DNA of 64,000 nt from the NCBI RefSeq assembly GCF_000513855.1, contig NZ_KI911318.1:572484-636483 (forward strand), given 5' to 3'. The notes beneath the pieces were generated by a model, which was not told the DNA's origin, ran no database searches, and saw nothing but the letters and a program-made list of their open reading frames with translations. A program made the translations under genes and the position numbers. How positions within the stretch are numbered: position 1 is the stretch's first letter; every line of letters begins with the position of its first letter. Below, in pieces: positions 8,128-16,847 of the stretch. Origin of the DNA: Desulfurococcus amylolyticus Z-533 (GTDB lineage Archaea; Thermoproteota; Thermoprotei_A; Sulfolobales; Desulfurococcaceae).

Positions 8128-9621
8128 GTGAGGGAAATGAATGGGTGGAGAACTGTTTTAGTTTCCATAATATTATCCCTTATCATAGCATATATTATCG
8201 GCTCACTATACCCATTACCTATCGTTGGGCTAGGTTGGGGAAATCCTGTGTCAACCATCACTAAGACATCTACTAGAACCGTTACTGAGACAAGCACCGT
8301 GACCACCACTTTGACCAGCGAGATATATAGGACGACCACCGTAACCACCACCCTCTCAGAGACAATTATGTCGAGCACCATGGTTACATTTACCTCTACA
8401 ACAACAATTATTGAAGCACGTGAGTTAACCAGCCTGGAGCTGATTATACCGTCGTTCAGACTTGTTGATGGGGGAGGCGAGTTAATGCTTGCTGGACGTT
8501 ACATAGTCCTGAGATATACTTCATGGAGGCCGGTGTTAATCATGGTGGATGCAGTAAATAATACCAACTATTTCTACCTCACGCCTTTCCAGATAACAGT
8601 GCCTGCTGTGTATGCTAAGCTCCTGGAGTATGATGGATTATACTATATGGAAATATATGACGTAGCCGAGATTACCGATACGATTTCATCAAGGGGGCTG
8701 AGTAGGCCTATATTGTTATTCAAGGCTTTGAACGGCTGGGCCTGTAATATTGCCTCATCCACCTCCACGATCAATATCACTGACTGCAGGACTACACCTA
8801 TTAAAGTGGAGGCAGGTACTGGGGCAACGATTATTGAGGCTGTGGTGAAATATGTGAATACATCATCAATACAGTACGTCTCTAGTCTCCTATACGGTGA
8901 TAGCCAGCCACGAGACCTGGGGAATGCATCCTGGAGACTGCTTCAATGGCTTGAAGAAAACACTTCATACGACTACGTTAAGGCGGACAGTAACTATAGC
9001 TACATATATGATCCAATAACCTTCGCTAACATAAGGAAGGGAATATGTACGGATTACGCATTGTTCACCGCTACAGCTCTCATTAACCTGAGTAGTAGTG
9101 TGTACATACTCGTCTTCAACACCACTAAGGTGGGGCATGCAACAGCGGGCATCGTGATCGGTGGTGGATTCTTTATATTGGACCAGGGGCTACCGCCTAT
9201 CGAGTTAGAGGACTATTTCAGCAGCCTGGAATCCATAATAGGCGGTGTATTGGTTGGCGACGTATTCCTTCATGAAGTATGGATCGAAAACAACACTGTT
9301 AAACTATTGATGATCAGGACCTCCCTCGAAGACCTATTGAGGAAGTACCCTGATACAAATACGCTCGACGATGTCACGCCTGGTTTTATTAACGAGCTAA
9401 TTAACGTGTTAAGGGAGAGATATAGGTATAATCCGGGAGCAAGACCCACTGGTTGCCTGGAATTCAATTGGGGCGGATTCAAGTATTACAGTGATATATT
9501 CGCCCACGAATACGCTGTCTACGTGGCTGACAGGTTAACGGGTACGCTGGGAGCTAATATAGTTATAACTGATGTAGATGTACCAAAATCGTACACTATA
9601 CGTGTATGCTACCAGGGTTGA
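8128..9621 (+). CDS. Membrane-anchored transglutaminase-like extracellular protein
   Basis: A 497-residue protein with an N-terminal membrane helix (about residues 9-29) and a Ser/Thr-rich linker (about 41-94) that suggests a glycosylated stalk outside the cell. The C-terminal part has the transglutaminase/papain-like triad pattern: Cys307 in KGICTDYALF, His337 in VGHATAG, Asp352 in FFILDQG. The family cleaves or crosslinks proteins at Gln/Cys; the true activity here is unknown. GTG at 8128 is 10 bases after GGAGG; an in-frame ATG lies at 8137. It is divergent from the peptide-type importer, so a link to peptide supply is possible but only inferred. Confidence 0.78.
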   Translation: MREMNGWRTVLVSIILSLIIAYIIGSLYPLPIVGLGWGNPVSTITKTSTRTVTETSTVTTTLTSEIYRTTTVTTTLSETIMSSTMVTFTSTTTIIEARELTSLELIIPSFRLVDGGGELMLAGRYIVLRYTSWRPVLIMVDAVNNTNYFYLTPFQITVPAVYAKLLEYDGLYYMEIYDVAEITDTISSRGLSRPILLFKALNGWACNIASSTSTINITDCRTTPIKVEAGTGATIIEAVVKYVNTSSIQYVSSLLYGDSQPRDLGNASWRLLQWLEENTSYDYVKADSNYSYIYDPITFANIRKGICTDYALFTATALINLSSSVYILVFNTTKVGHATAGIVIGGGFFILDQGLPPIELEDYFSSLESIIGGVLVGDVFLHEVWIENNTVKLLMIRTSLEDLLRKYPDTNTLDDVTPGFINELINVLRERYRYNPGARPTGCLEFNWGGFKYYSDIFAHEYAVYVADRLTGTLGANIVITDVDVPKSYTIRVCYQG

Positions 9622-9635
9622 ATACTGTGAACCAT

Positions 9636-9929
9636 TCAAGCCAGTGTTTTATAGCTACCTAGTTTAGATAGTATTTTCTCAACTAGTTCACTGGGATTCC
9701 TAGCGAACACGTAGAGCCCCCTGGGCTCATACTCGAGCTCCCTACAGTTAAGAAATGCAGTATTATCCAGCCTCACTATTTTACCATACATGAACTGACT
9801 CGCCTTATCCATGCAGAGAACGTATTCATGCTGCCCGCTTGAAAGCAGAAAGAACATGTAGTGTCCTTGCTCCTCATATATAACCTTGGAAAAATACTTG
9901 GCTAGCTCATCCCTTACGGCTCTCCACAT
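9636..9929 (-). CDS. Small conserved-looking protein of unknown function (97 aa)
   Basis: I do not recognise this protein. It is a 97-residue soluble alpha/beta-looking chain with no signal peptide or membrane helix, and contains two cysteines (VLCMDKA, LNCREL). It lies 5 bases after the next small gene on the same strand, so the two are probably co-transcribed with the GtrA-like gene upstream. The codon use resembles the neighbours and the frame is uninterrupted, which supports a real gene. Confidence 0.65.
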   Translation of the reverse strand: MWRAVRDELAKYFSKVIYEEQGHYMFFLLSSGQHEYVLCMDKASQFMYGKIVRLDNTAFLNCRELEYEPRGLYVFARNPSELVEKILSKLGSYKTLA

Positions 9930-9934
9930 TACCC

Positions 9935-10168
9935 CTAAACCTCGTTGACGAGGCTTCTAACCGGCTGGGGCAATGCGTCCTCGCTGATTACTATGGCCGT
10001 GATAGGCGGTACCTTGGTCTTAAACCCGGTGACTATGTATCTTGTCGGATTATTTACATCTATGCCCTCCTCTTGTTTCTTGCCAAATCTTATATTGAGT
10101 ACCCTGACCTTCACATACCATCCATCACTCCTCTTAACATAGATGTATTTACCATGCTTCAAGCCCAT
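9935..10168 (-). CDS. Small archaeal protein of unknown function (77 aa)
   Basis: A basic, beta-rich chain (GKYIYVKRSDGWYVKVRVLN) with no membrane segment. It resembles a small conserved crenarchaeal family that I recall as DUF5622, but this is from memory and unverified. ATG at 10168 is chosen because AAGGTG lies 6 bases upstream; GTG at 10183 would overlap the end of the GtrA-like gene. The tight spacing suggests a three-gene operon with the GtrA-like gene and the 97-residue gene. Confidence 0.65.
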   Translation of the reverse strand: MGLKHGKYIYVKRSDGWYVKVRVLNIRFGKKQEEGIDVNNPTRYIVTGFKTKVPPITAIVISEDALPQPVRSLVNEV

Positions 10169-10179
10169 TGTGAACACCT

Positions 10180-10938
10180 TCACCTTAGTCTACTCCAGCT
10201 CCATGTATAAATATATCCTAATAAAAAGTTTAGCGCGAACCCTATTAACACCCCTATGACCTGCCCAGCCCAGAATGGTGTGGCAAGGTAGGCTGGTAGT
10301 AATGTAGCACATGCTGCCTGGCTGGCCCAGCTTGCAGCACCGGCTAAATGGTACTTTACAAGCCTCTTCAACCTCTCACCGACCCCCTTGTTGAGTCCAG
10401 CCTCCTTAAAAGTCCACTCCTCGTGCAGAATGAAATTCCATATAATGCTTGACTCGAAGCCTATGCTTGACGCTAATGGATTAGCTATGAATTGATCCAG
10501 ACCTATGAGTAGCCTACGTGAGAATATAGCTGTTGAAACATTGATGACTACTCCTGAGGCTCCCACCACTATGAATTTCGCTACCCGGTTGATCTCTGAT
10601 AAGGGGAGGGCAAGCATCCTCGGTAACTTAAGGCTATAAAGCCTCAGCTTAGCATCTAAACCAAGCTCAATGGTCTCAGCCCCATATTTATTCACACCAC
10701 ATACGGGGACCCCGGGATCCTTGCTCCCCACTGAGAACCCCAGGATAACCCTGTCCCCACAAATGTACACGGGGATCCCGAGTAGCTTGAATACCAATTT
10801 ATCTAGGAGACCCACCCTTAGGTAAACTACAACGCCCACCCCCTTACCCCTGAGCAGCTCCACTAGATCCTCGAATCCCTTCAGCACATAGTATTTGAAG
10901 CCATTGCTGTCATAAAGCTCCTTGTACACATGCCTCAA
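10180..10938 (-). CDS. GtrA-like membrane protein with extra N-terminal domain
   Basis: Residues about 115-250 match the GtrA family, four-helix membrane proteins thought to move lipid-linked sugars or assist surface glycosylation: RVAKFIVVGASGVVINVSTA, then NFILHEEWTFKEA, then two more helices ending GYIYTWSWSRLR. The first 110 residues form a soluble alpha/beta domain (LRGKGVGVVVYLRVG and VYICGDRVILGFSVG) that I do not recognise; GtrA alone is only about 130 residues. The TTG start follows GGTG by 8 bases. Divergent from the uracil-DNA glycosylase gene. Confidence 0.75.
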   Translation of the reverse strand: MRHVYKELYDSNGFKYYVLKGFEDLVELLRGKGVGVVVYLRVGLLDKLVFKLLGIPVYICGDRVILGFSVGSKDPGVPVCGVNKYGAETIELGLDAKLRLYSLKLPRMLALPLSEINRVAKFIVVGASGVVINVSTAIFSRRLLIGLDQFIANPLASSIGFESSIIWNFILHEEWTFKEAGLNKGVGERLKRLVKYHLAGAASWASQAACATLLPAYLATPFWAGQVIGVLIGFALNFLLGYIYTWSWSRLR

Positions 10939-10976
10939 TAATGATGCACCATCTAATACGTAAAATACTTAACCCA

Positions 10977-10988
10977 GCTATTTTAATC
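10977..10988 (+). promoter_or_regulatory. TATA box for leaderless uracil-DNA glycosylase mRNA
   Basis: GCTATTTTAATC is centred about 26 nt before the ATG at 11010. No ribosome-binding motif precedes that ATG, so a leaderless transcript is likely. Confidence 0.5.
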
Positions 10989-11009
10989 CAGAGACTAACG
11001 GCGATTAAA

Positions 11010-11660
11010 ATGTCTGAGTGGGACAGCCTGGTTAACTCTATTTTAAACTGTAAGAGGTGTAGGCTGAGCCAGTATAGGAGGAACCCTGTACCAGGTGAAG
11101 GCAACGTAAATGCTGGCGTGATGTTTATAGGTGAAGCACCTGGGGAAAAGGAGGATGAAACCGGGAGGCCATTCGTCGGGGCGGCTGGCAAGCTTCTCAC
11201 TGAGTTAATAGAGTCGACTGGGTTTAAACGAGGGGACGTCTATATAACTAACATTGTTAAATGCAGGCCCCCCGGTAACAGGGATCCAGAGGATGATGAA
11301 ATAGAGTCCTGCCTCCCATACCTGTTGAAGCAGATTGAGCTGATAAAGCCGAGGCTAATAGTGGCCCTGGGGAGGCATGCAGCTAGAACGCTTTTCAGGC
11401 TTGGAGGCCTTAAATGGGTGAATATGAGCATGATGCATGGGAGACCATATAACGCTGTAATAAATGGGCTCCAGGTAGTAATCATACCAACATTCCACCC
11501 TGCTGCAGCGCTCTATAATCCAGGCTTAAAGGACGAGCTTCGAAGAGACTTCGAAGAAGTGATAAAGAAGCACATGTCCCAGGCCATTAAGGCATCCACC
11601 GGCGTAAAGGCGAGAGGTAAGACTATACTGGATTTCCTTAATGATTCCTCCAGGCGGTAA
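11010..11660 (+). CDS. Uracil-DNA glycosylase, family 4 ([4Fe-4S] type)
   Basis: Removes uracil produced by cytosine deamination, a frequent lesion at high temperature. Counting from ATG 11010, the four cluster cysteines are C14 and C17 (NCKRCRLS), C85 (IVKCRPPGN) and C101 (IESCLPY), the spacing typical of type 4 enzymes. Motif A is GEAPG near 41-45; the second active-site motif is TFHPAAAL. The protein is 216 residues, usual for the family. An upstream in-frame start at 10941 would add 23 residues that precede the conserved N-terminus. The stop region overlaps the end of the convergent protease gene. Confidence 0.93.
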   Translation: MSEWDSLVNSILNCKRCRLSQYRRNPVPGEGNVNAGVMFIGEAPGEKEDETGRPFVGAAGKLLTELIESTGFKRGDVYITNIVKCRPPGNRDPEDDEIESCLPYLLKQIELIKPRLIVALGRHAARTLFRLGGLKWVNMSMMHGRPYNAVINGLQVVIIPTFHPAAALYNPGLKDELRRDFEEVIKKHMSQAIKASTGVKARGKTILDFLNDSSRR

Positions 11661-13476
11661 TCTCTAGTGAAGTGGCCCGGCTTCTTGTTTTACCCGTTGT
11701 AAGCATTACTAATACTCCTACCACGGCTAGAAGTGCCGAGGTATAGGCTATATACATTCTTATATTTAGCCATGTATGTATATTATTGCTTGTCTCATTC
11801 CACTCCTGTATTCTCGCCAGGTAGAGGTACGTGTAGAGCCTGGAGAACTCTCTGAGAATCAGGGTGGCCGAGTATGTATTTCCACCTAGAACCGTGGCAT
11901 TACCGTTGACGAGCTCCATAAGGGTTAGCGTGCTTAACGGTAGTGTATTAGTTACTACTGAGCTTTCCCTGAGGAGTGAGAGGAGCTCCTCGTATTCATC
12001 GAGGAGTATGTTATATATGGTTGAGTTAACGTATATTGGGAGTGCGTTTTCCAGGCCTGTGATCGAGTAGAACTGTGAGGCGAGGTCTTCGAGAGCTGAT
12101 AGAAGATGTATAAGCCTCTCAAGCTTATTCGTGGACTCATCCATCACTAATACCATACTTGAATTCGTTAAGTCGTTAAGGTATGCATAATGGATTCTAA
12201 GGGCCTCCTCAAGACGGCCCAGTATTGGATCGAGGTTTCCAGGGTCGATTAGGTGGTTGACACCGCATTCATAAATGATTCCACTGGCTAGCTCAAGCCA
12301 TTTCAGGGCCGTCAGGGATCTAGCGTAGAGGTAGCTGACATCGTAAATAATACTAGGTGGATGCAGTGTTTTATTAAGGACGTTATTGATCAACGTTATC
12401 CCCCGCTTAACCTCCAGCACCCTATCATATACCGAGGTGAGAGAATCTATGATGCATATATCTATAGCTCCCTTATTCAGGAGCCTACTTGTTACATTGT
12501 GCAGCAGGTTCTCCACATTAACCATGGTGGAATTAGCCTCGGTCATGAAATAGGAGATTTTCTCGGGGAGCTCGGCTGGGTTATTGATACTTGTATGGTT
12601 GAGGTAGGATGCGAGAATATTGTAGAAGCTTGTAAAGGCGTATGATGCGGCTAGGTAGTGTGAGCCGGCTTCATAAGCTTTCAAAGCTCTCTCATAGTAA
12701 TATATAGCTGTCTCTCGATAGTGATCACTCCATGCCCCAGGTAGCAATGAATTAAACACCCTGTATTGGTTGATGAAATACGTATAGGACTCGTTGAACC
12801 CTGAGAGAATAGTGTTACCTGCGATAAGTTGTTGGGGGATTAATTCAACTCTACTAGTTATGTTAACCCCTGTGAACCCATAGTATGCATCCAGGAGTGT
12901 TATGGATGGATAATATAGTGGCGAGTCAACGGGCTCCATGATCGATGCCAGAACCTTTTTTAAACCGGCTTCAGAAGCCGCCTCGAATTTCGCTTTTACC
13001 CCGCCGACGCCACCTATTACCCCACCAGGGGTCACGATGCCCGTCGCTGAGTAGGATGGGTTAACCGGGTCCCCGCGCATTAATGCTACAAGTATCAGTG
13101 TGAATAATACTGTGGCGCTTGGCCCCTCTATTTTAACCGGTTCCTTTACAATGATATATGTATCGATGACGCTGGGATCCAGGTCTGCTAGTATAGAGGC
13201 ATACCATAGTGCGAGCTTAATGGAATCTAGTGTATCTGAGGCCAGGCTCCCCTCCCCTAGGACTTTCAGGGAACCTGTCCCGGGGTAAACTATGCCTAGC
13301 TCTACACTTATTGTTACTCCTTTACCATTTTTATCAACAGCGAGTAGCTTGAAAGCTGAGACCCTGCTCCAGTGCTCGACACCTACAACTGGTTGGACGA
13401 TAATATACACCGCGATGAGTACTGTGAGAACACCTGCGGCAAGCCTGTTTCCATGGCTCAGCGTAACACTGATCAA
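11638..13476 (-). CDS. Membrane-associated Lon-like serine protease (S16 fold, COG1750 type)
   Basis: A 612-residue protein with an N-terminal signal or anchor helix (about residues 12-30) and a C-terminal helix (about 578-596). Residues 40-200 form a Lon proteolytic-like domain with the Ser-Lys dyad: Ser120 in [10 protein letters not shown] and Lys161 in [15 protein letters not shown]. There is no AAA domain, so it is not a canonical Lon. The long remainder is helical and Leu/Asn-rich, probably outside the membrane. The TTG start is 7 bases after GGAGG. The domain assignment is clear; the substrate is unknown. Confidence 0.85.
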   Translation of the reverse strand: MISVTLSHGNRLAAGVLTVLIAVYIIVQPVVGVEHWSRVSAFKLLAVDKNGKGVTISVELGIVYPGTGSLKVLGEGSLASDTLDSIKLALWYASILADLDPSVIDTYIIVKEPVKIEGPSATVLFTLILVALMRGDPVNPSYSATGIVTPGGVIGGVGGVKAKFEAASEAGLKKVLASIMEPVDSPLYYPSITLLDAYYGFTGVNITSRVELIPQQLIAGNTILSGFNESYTYFINQYRVFNSLLPGAWSDHYRETAIYYYERALKAYEAGSHYLAASYAFTSFYNILASYLNHTSINNPAELPEKISYFMTEANSTMVNVENLLHNVTSRLLNKGAIDICIIDSLTSVYDRVLEVKRGITLINNVLNKTLHPPSIIYDVSYLYARSLTALKWLELASGIIYECGVNHLIDPGNLDPILGRLEEALRIHYAYLNDLTNSSMVLVMDESTNKLERLIHLLSALEDLASQFYSITGLENALPIYVNSTIYNILLDEYEELLSLLRESSVVTNTLPLSTLTLMELVNGNATVLGGNTYSATLILREFSRLYTYLYLARIQEWNETSNNIHTWLNIRMYIAYTSALLAVVGVLVMLTTGKTRSRATSLEITAWRNH

Positions 13477-13580
13477 TCACAGCCCTCCGGCTCATAATTG
13501 CCGGGTTGTCATCACCATATTATGGTTTATTTCAACAGGGGTTGAAAAACCTGGATTGTTGCTTTATATTGGAGTAAACC

Positions 13581-13591
13581 TAATAAATATA
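13581..13591 (+). promoter_or_regulatory. TATA-like element for DNA ligase
   Basis: TAATAAATATA is centred about 24 nt before ATG 13610. This fits a leaderless start there and argues against the far upstream in-frame starts. Confidence 0.45.
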
Positions 13592-13609
13592 CCTGGGATG
13601 GTGCACTCC

Positions 13610-15442
13610 ATGAGTATCGGGCAGGCAGATATCCCGGTAAGGCTTATCGCCGATGTATTCGAGCGTATAGAGGTAATAACCTCAAGGATCCAGATGACCG
13701 CGCTGCTGGTTACTCTATTCAAGCAGACCCCACCAGAGATCATTGATCGCGTTGTCTATCTAATACAGGGCAGGCTATGGCCTGACTGGAAAGAACTCCC
13801 GGAGCTCGGGGTAGGCGAGAAGCTACTGGTTAAAGCTATAGCTCTGGCTACGAACAGTAGTGAGGCACAGGTTGAAGACCTAGCCAAAAGCCTCGGCGAC
13901 CTGGGTAAAGTAGCCGAGCAATTAAAATCAAGGATCAGCGGTAGACAGCAGGGTGTAACATTATTCAGCTTCACTCAGCAACAACCGGAATTAACGGTTA
14001 ACAAAGTATATGATACACTAGTAAGGGTGGCGATGGCTCAAGGCGAGGGAAGCAAGGATCTGAAAATAAGGCTTTTAGCCGGGCTCCTCAGAGAGGCCTC
14101 ACCCAAGGAGGCCAAGTTCATCGTGAGGTTTGTCGAAGGCAGGCTAAGGGTTGGAATAGGCGAGGCAACAGTCATGGATGCCCTAGCAATAACTTATGGG
14201 GGTGGGGCGGCTGCTAGACAGGTTATCGAGAGAGCGTATAATCTCAGAGCGGATCTCGGGGAGGTAGCCAAGATACTTGCCTTGAATGGGTTGGAAGCCC
14301 TCAGGAATGTTAGGCCGGAGGTCGGGGTCCCTATAAGGCCAATGCTGGCTGAGAGGCTCAGCGACCCCAAGGAGATACTTGAAAAAGTGGGTGGGGATGC
14401 ATTCGTCGAGTACAAGTATGATGGTGAGAGAGCCCAGATACATAAGAAGGATGATAAGGTATGGATTTTTTCCAGGAGGCTTGAAAACATAACCCACCAA
14501 TACCCAGATGTCATTGAATTAGCTAGGGATCACTTAAAGGCTAGAGAAGTCATCGTGGAGGGTGAGATAGTAGCATACGACCTGGATACAGGTGAGTTGA
14601 AGCCTTTCCAAGAGCTTATGCATAGAAAGAGAAAGCACGAGGTCCGCACAGCACTTAAGGAATACCCTGTGAAGGTCTTCCTGTTTGATCTATTATACGC
14701 GGATGGACGGGACTATACCATAGAACCCCTCCCAGTTAGGAGGGGTAAACTATTGGAGATCGTTGATAGAACAGATGAGTTCACAGTGGCCGAGTATATA
14801 AGGACGAGCGATGTAAAAGAGCTTGAAAAATTCTTCTTGAAAGCCATAAGCGATGGAGCGGAGGGTGTTATGGTTAAAGCTTTACATGATGGCTCAATAT
14901 ATCAGGCTGGCACAAGGGGCTGGCTATGGATAAAGTTCAAGCGTGACTACAGGAGCGAAATGATCGATACAGTAGACCTAGTCGTCGTAGGAGCCTTCTA
15001 TGGGAAGGGGAGGAGAGGTGGGAAGTACGGTGCACTACTCATGGCTGCCTATAACGATGAGAAAGACGTCTTCGAGACAGTATGCAAGGTGGGCTCCGGA
15101 TTCAAGGACGAAGACCTAGACAAACTCCCAGAGATACTGAAGCCGTATATAAGAGATAGGAAGTCGCCTCGCGTGGTAGCCGAGATGGAGCCCGATGTAT
15201 GGGTTGAGCCGGCACTTGTCGCTGAGATTATTGGGGCTGAATTAACTCTTTCACCAATACATACATGCGCCTATGGCAGGATTAAGAGTGATGCAGGCTT
15301 ATCCATAAGGTTCCCAAGATTCATAAGGTGGAGGCCTGACAAGAGGCCTGAGGATGCTACAACTAGTAACGAGCTCGTTGAAATGTATAATCAGCAGTTA
15401 AAGAAGATAGCTGGAGAGAGTAAGCCGGTTGAGGAAGCCTAG
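13610..15442 (+). CDS. lig: ATP-dependent DNA ligase (archaeal type)
   Basis: Seals nicks in replication and repair. The 610-residue chain has the usual archaeal layout: an alpha-helical DNA-binding N-domain (about 1-225), the adenylation domain with nucleophile Lys269 in motif I ([13 protein letters not shown]), motif III ([11 protein letters not shown]), motif IV (EGVMVKAL) and motif V ([10 protein letters not shown]), then an OB-fold. The C-terminal motif ends near [16 protein letters not shown] chose ATG 13610 from the TATA spacing and family N-terminus; ATG 13598 adds four residues. It overlaps nothing and is followed 36 bases later by the GPN GTPase. Confidence 0.95.
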   Translation: MSIGQADIPVRLIADVFERIEVITSRIQMTALLVTLFKQTPPEIIDRVVYLIQGRLWPDWKELPELGVGEKLLVKAIALATNSSEAQVEDLAKSLGDLGKVAEQLKSRISGRQQGVTLFSFTQQQPELTVNKVYDTLVRVAMAQGEGSKDLKIRLLAGLLREASPKEAKFIVRFVEGRLRVGIGEATVMDALAITYGGGAAARQVIERAYNLRADLGEVAKILALNGLEALRNVRPEVGVPIRPMLAERLSDPKEILEKVGGDAFVEYKYDGERAQIHKKDDKVWIFSRRLENITHQYPDVIELARDHLKAREVIVEGEIVAYDLDTGELKPFQELMHRKRKHEVRTALKEYPVKVFLFDLLYADGRDYTIEPLPVRRGKLLEIVDRTDEFTVAEYIRTSDVKELEKFFLKAISDGAEGVMVKALHDGSIYQAGTRGWLWIKFKRDYRSEMIDTVDLVVVGAFYGKGRRGGKYGALLMAAYNDEKDVFETVCKVGSGFKDEDLDKLPEILKPYIRDRKSPRVVAEMEPDVWVEPALVAEIIGAELTLSPIHTCAYGRIKSDAGLSIRFPRFIRWRPDKRPEDATTSNELVEMYNQQLKKIAGESKPVEEA

Positions 15443-15478
15443 CCACTCCATTGTACTTAGCGGGGGCAGGGTGCCTTA

Positions 15479-16246
15479 ATGGTCTCTATAATAGTGTTCA
15501 CTGGTCCTGCAGGCTCTGGTAAGACAAGCCTGGTTAAAGCGTATAGCGAATGGGTTAGAAGAACACTCCTATTAAGGACGGCTGTGGTTAACCTGGATCC
15601 AGGTGTCGAGGAGCCTGGTTACAAGCCGGTGCTGGATATAAGGGATTTCTTCACACTCAGGGATGTAATGGTTAAATATGGTTTAGGCCCCAACGGCGCA
15701 TTCATTAAGTCATCTGAGCTGATAGCTGATTACATGGAAGATATACTTGGCAGGCCACCGTTCTCTAATATTGAGAAATGGGATCTAGTAGTGGTTGATA
15801 CACCAGGACAGATGGAGGCATTCATATTTAGGCCTGCTAGCAGTGTTTTCCTTAGAAGGGTATCCAGGCTAGGTAACACTGTACTAGTCTACTTAATCGA
15901 CTCATCCTCAATAGAGAGCGTTACAGATGCCGTCACCTTGTGGTTTATATATGTACTGTTACAGGTTAAAACAGGACTGCCAACTATTCCGGTTATAAGT
16001 AAATCAGATATGGCCAGGAATCGTGAAATAGTGAAATTATTGATTGAGAGGCCAACGGATTTATTAGGCATGATCAGGGATGACACGGGGTTCGCTGGGG
16101 ACATAATCCCTGATCTACTAAGCATAGCGTTGAAGACCATGGGGCCCCTAAGGGCTGTGGAGGTCTCAGCTTTGAATAAAGAGGGCATGGATAAATTACA
16201 TGCATTACTCCATGAAGTGTTCTGTGCCTGCGGAGATCTCACTTAA
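15479..16246 (+). CDS. GPN-loop GTPase
   Basis: A 255-residue P-loop NTPase of the GPN family, whose eukaryotic members assist RNA polymerase assembly; the archaeal role is less clear. Walker A is FTGPAGSGKTSL, the GPN loop is LGPNGAF near residue 75, and the G3-type motif is VVDTPGQME near 105. VISKSDMAR is the guanine-recognition motif (normally NKxD-like). The start ATG is 5 bases after GGTG. It lies downstream of DNA ligase and close to TBP, a plausible information-processing cluster. Confidence 0.9.
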   Translation: MVSIIVFTGPAGSGKTSLVKAYSEWVRRTLLLRTAVVNLDPGVEEPGYKPVLDIRDFFTLRDVMVKYGLGPNGAFIKSSELIADYMEDILGRPPFSNIEKWDLVVVDTPGQMEAFIFRPASSVFLRRVSRLGNTVLVYLIDSSSIESVTDAVTLWFIYVLLQVKTGLPTIPVISKSDMARNREIVKLLIERPTDLLGMIRDDTGFAGDIIPDLLSIALKTMGPLRAVEVSALNKEGMDKLHALLHEVFCACGDLT

Positions 16247-16276
16247 GGATTTATTTTTATATCTGGATATTATCAA

Positions 16277-16843
16277 ATGCCCGATAATTCACAACGGCTA
16301 GGGTTGAAGGTGGGTGTCATGCATATGGGTCAACCAGTGGAAATGGGTGTCTTAACCGCGTTATTTACTGTATTATATGGATTAATCCTTCTAGTAGCCG
16401 GTAAACTCGTTTTAAAGGTGATGATTTCAATCGGGGGAGGGCTTCTAGGAGGGTATATAGCATATTTAACTATGTTACGCATGGGCTTTGGGACCCTGGG
16501 CTCGCTGGCTGTATTCCTCCTGGTATTTATAATTATATCACTTGTAAGCTGGTTCCTGTTTAAAATAGTGCTTTCAATATTGGCTGCAGCGCCATTATGG
16601 CTCATTATAGCAGGGGGTCTCGGGCTTTCCTACTCGAGTCTCCCAGCCTTATTAATACTGGTTATCCTTGTTGCATTATTATACATTATATCAGAGAAAT
16701 TGGTGAGCGTTGCTGCTTCCACGGCTGGGTTATTTATGTTGTACCTGGGACTCTCCAGCTTGGTTAATCCCCTGGTGGCTCTTACAGTAACTGTAATAGC
16801 ATTACTTCTCCGCATATACCTATATGTAGCGTTCAAATGGTGA
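16277..16843 (+). CDS. Multi-spanning membrane protein of unknown function (188 aa)
   Basis: An almost entirely hydrophobic chain with about six predicted helices, the first near residues 25-45. There are Gly-rich stretches (ISIGGGLLGGYIAY) and no recognised catalytic motif. It lies only 4 bases before the DUF2070 gene, so the two are likely co-transcribed and may work together in the membrane. A TATA-like TTATTTTTATAT at 16251-16262 would put transcription start at or near ATG 16277. ATG codons at 16319 and 16325 are alternative starts. Confidence 0.7.
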   Translation: MPDNSQRLGLKVGVMHMGQPVEMGVLTALFTVLYGLILLVAGKLVLKVMISIGGGLLGGYIAYLTMLRMGFGTLGSLAVFLLVFIIISLVSWFLFKIVLSILAAAPLWLIIAGGLGLSYSSLPALLILVILVALLYIISEKLVSVAASTAGLFMLYLGLSSLVNPLVALTVTVIALLLRIYLYVAFKW

Positions 16844-16847
16844 AAAA

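Noticed and set aside
8031-8381. 116-codon minus-strand ORF opposite the transglutaminase-like gene
   Set aside because: It mirrors the Thr-repeat codons (ACC/ACT) of the real gene as Val/Ser repeats and overlaps the promoter; an antisense shadow.
14183-14514. Two minus-strand ORFs over 100 codons inside DNA ligase
   Set aside because: The plus-strand protein here contains essential ligase motifs; the reverse frames have no recognisable pattern.
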